This document shows positions 62,968-64,000 of a DNA stretch of 64,000 nucleotides, piece after piece; position 1 is the stretch's first letter; every line of letters begins with the position of its first letter. The DNA lies in contig NZ_PYGD01000008.1 in assembly GCF_003014535.1 (NCBI RefSeq), positions 1-64,000 on the forward strand, read 5' to 3'. A model generated the notes under the pieces. It was not told the DNA's origin, did not search any database, and worked only from the letters and a program-made list of their open reading frames with translations. Made by a program: the position numbers and the translations under genes. This stretch comes from Taibaiella chishuiensis. Its GTDB lineage: Bacteria > Bacteroidota > Bacteroidia > Chitinophagales > Chitinophagaceae.

Positions 62968-64000
62968 ATGGAAGATTTTTCGTATATCACCAACTCGCAT
63001 CCAGCTTACATAGAGTCGATCTACAACGACTATTTGAAAAATCCTGCAACGGTTGATCCCGAACTCAAAAAGTTTTTCGAAGGTTTTGATTTCGCCGCCA
63101 GCAAAGCCGGCAGCAATGGCAACGGCAAAGTAGTGGAACCCGCCCCTGTTGCCTTCGGCGCTACCGTTAAGGCCCCGGCCGACCTGCGTAAGGAATTTGC
63201 CGTATTTGAACTGATCAAAGCTTACCGCAAGCGCGCACACCTGATAGCTACGACCAATCCCATCCGTCCCCGTAAAGACCGTAACCCGCATCTCGAACTG
63301 TCCGAATTCGGACTGAGCGATGCCGACCTGAACCAGGAATTTTATGCCGGCGATTTTATCGGTCTCGGTAAAGCAAGCCTGAACGATATCCTGGCCAAAC
63401 TGAAAAAGATCTATGCCGGCAATATCGGTATCCAGTATACCTATATGAACCGTATGGAAGCGCATGTATGGGTGCAGAATCACTTCGAAGAACTGATGAT
63501 GCAGAAGTTTACCCTGCCCGAACAAAAGCGCATACTCGAAAAGCTGAACTACGGCGTTATTTTCGAGAAATTCCTCAATACTAAATTTATCGGTCAGAAA
63601 CGCTTCGGTCTCGAAGGCGGCGAAAGCATGATCCCGGCACTGGATGCCATGATCAATACCTCAGCCGACGGCGGTGTACAGGAAGTCGTGATCGGTATGG
63701 CCCACCGCGGCCGCCTGAACGTGCTTACCAATATCATGCGCAAAACCTACGACCAGATCTTCTCTGAGTTCGAAGGCAATATGCCCACCGATATGACCAT
63801 GGGCAGCGGCGACGTAAAATACCACCTGGGCTTCAGCAGCAATATCCTGACGCCGGCCGGTAAAGAAGTGAATGTGCAGTTACTGCCCAACCCTTCGCAC
63901 CTGGAAGTCGTAGACCCGATCGTTGCCGGTTTCTCCCGTGCAAAGGCCGATGTGCTTTACGATAGCGACTATGATAAAATACTGCCGATCCTGATCCACG
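62968..64000 (+). CDS. sucA: 2-oxoglutarate dehydrogenase E1 component (5' part, runs off the window)
   Basis: 344 codons are visible and the frame is open at the right edge. The N-terminus MEDFSYITNSHPAYIESIYNDYLKNPATVD is typical (E2-binding segment). The thiamine-diphosphate domain begins with GAE-like FIGQKRFGLEGGESMIPALD and VVIGMAHRGRLNVLTNIM. It decarboxylates 2-oxoglutarate in the TCA cycle with SucB and E3. Divergent from the outer-membrane gene. sucB presumably follows beyond the window. Confidence 0.97.
   Translation, partial: MEDFSYITNSHPAYIESIYNDYLKNPATVDPELKKFFEGFDFAASKAGSNGNGKVVEPAPVAFGATVKAPADLRKEFAVFELIKAYRKRAHLIATTNPIRPRKDRNPHLELSEFGLSDADLNQEFYAGDFIGLGKASLNDILAKLKKIYAGNIGIQYTYMNRMEAHVWVQNHFEELMMQKFTLPEQKRILEKLNYGVIFEKFLNTKFIGQKRFGLEGGESMIPALDAMINTSADGGVQEVVIGMAHRGRLNVLTNIMRKTYDQIFSEFEGNMPTDMTMGSGDVKYHLGFSSNILTPAGKEVNVQLLPNPSHLEVVDPIVAGFSRAKADVLYDSDYDKILPILIH

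Overview
The window is a chromosomal segment of a Bacteroidota bacterium, most likely in or near the Chitinophagales. Four things point there. Promoters match the Bacteroidota pattern (TTTG, 19-21 nt spacer, TAnnTTTG). Many secreted proteins end in type IX secretion (T9SS) C-terminal sorting domains. Bacteroidota-restricted families are present (Omp28-like lipoproteins, DUF3276, DUF4199, GSCFA, the histone H1-like 60-mer). The gene order rbfA - LolC/E-type permease is also typical. No prophage, CRISPR array, insertion sequence or tRNA was found.

Layout. Positions 1-760 hold four evenly spaced minus-strand promoters and a leader element that look like the upstream region of an rRNA operon lying just left of the window. 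Positions 0.8-5.9 kb hold two intergenic repeat clusters around a GNAT acetyltransferase, two tandem M43-type secreted metalloproteases and a third cluster. Next come urocanase (hutU), two T9SS cargo proteins, a DUF1003 protein, a methyltransferase and a 53-aa membrane protein. Positions 14.2-18 kb carry der and a PIF1-like helicase. Positions 18.1-24.5 kb carry a tight operon of a PhoX-like T9SS protein, a leucine-rich-repeat protein and a di-heme peroxidase. A histone H1-like gene and pepE follow.

Positions 25.9-29.9 kb form a MoxR / DUF58 / BatD-like / BatA (von Willebrand A) operon. Positions 30.1-32.7 kb carry a GSCFA protein, a LolC/E-like permease and rbfA. Positions 33-37.2 kb hold four tandem Omp28-like lipoprotein paralogues. 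Positions 37.4-41.3 kb hold two tandem FN3/T9SS paralogues. Next are a PhaE-like protein without a visible PhaC, a PUR-domain DUF3276 protein, sucC and a membrane glycosyltransferase.

Positions 47.9-54.3 kb form a methylmalonyl-CoA mutase operon: mutA, GNAT, mutB, unknown, thioesterase, unknown, meaB. The right end has rpoN, a dolichyl-phosphate-mannose-type glycosyltransferase, DUF4199, a dihydroorotase homologue that has lost its metal ligands, a large outer-membrane beta-barrel-like protein and the start of sucA. sucC, sucA and the mut genes together indicate a TCA cycle linked to methylmalonyl-CoA/succinyl-CoA interconversion.

The most unusual feature is a modular intergenic repeat family at six loci. 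It is built on a 21-nt hairpin whose arms are conserved while its three-base loop varies. Several clusters begin flush with stop codons of genes that lack an ordinary terminator.
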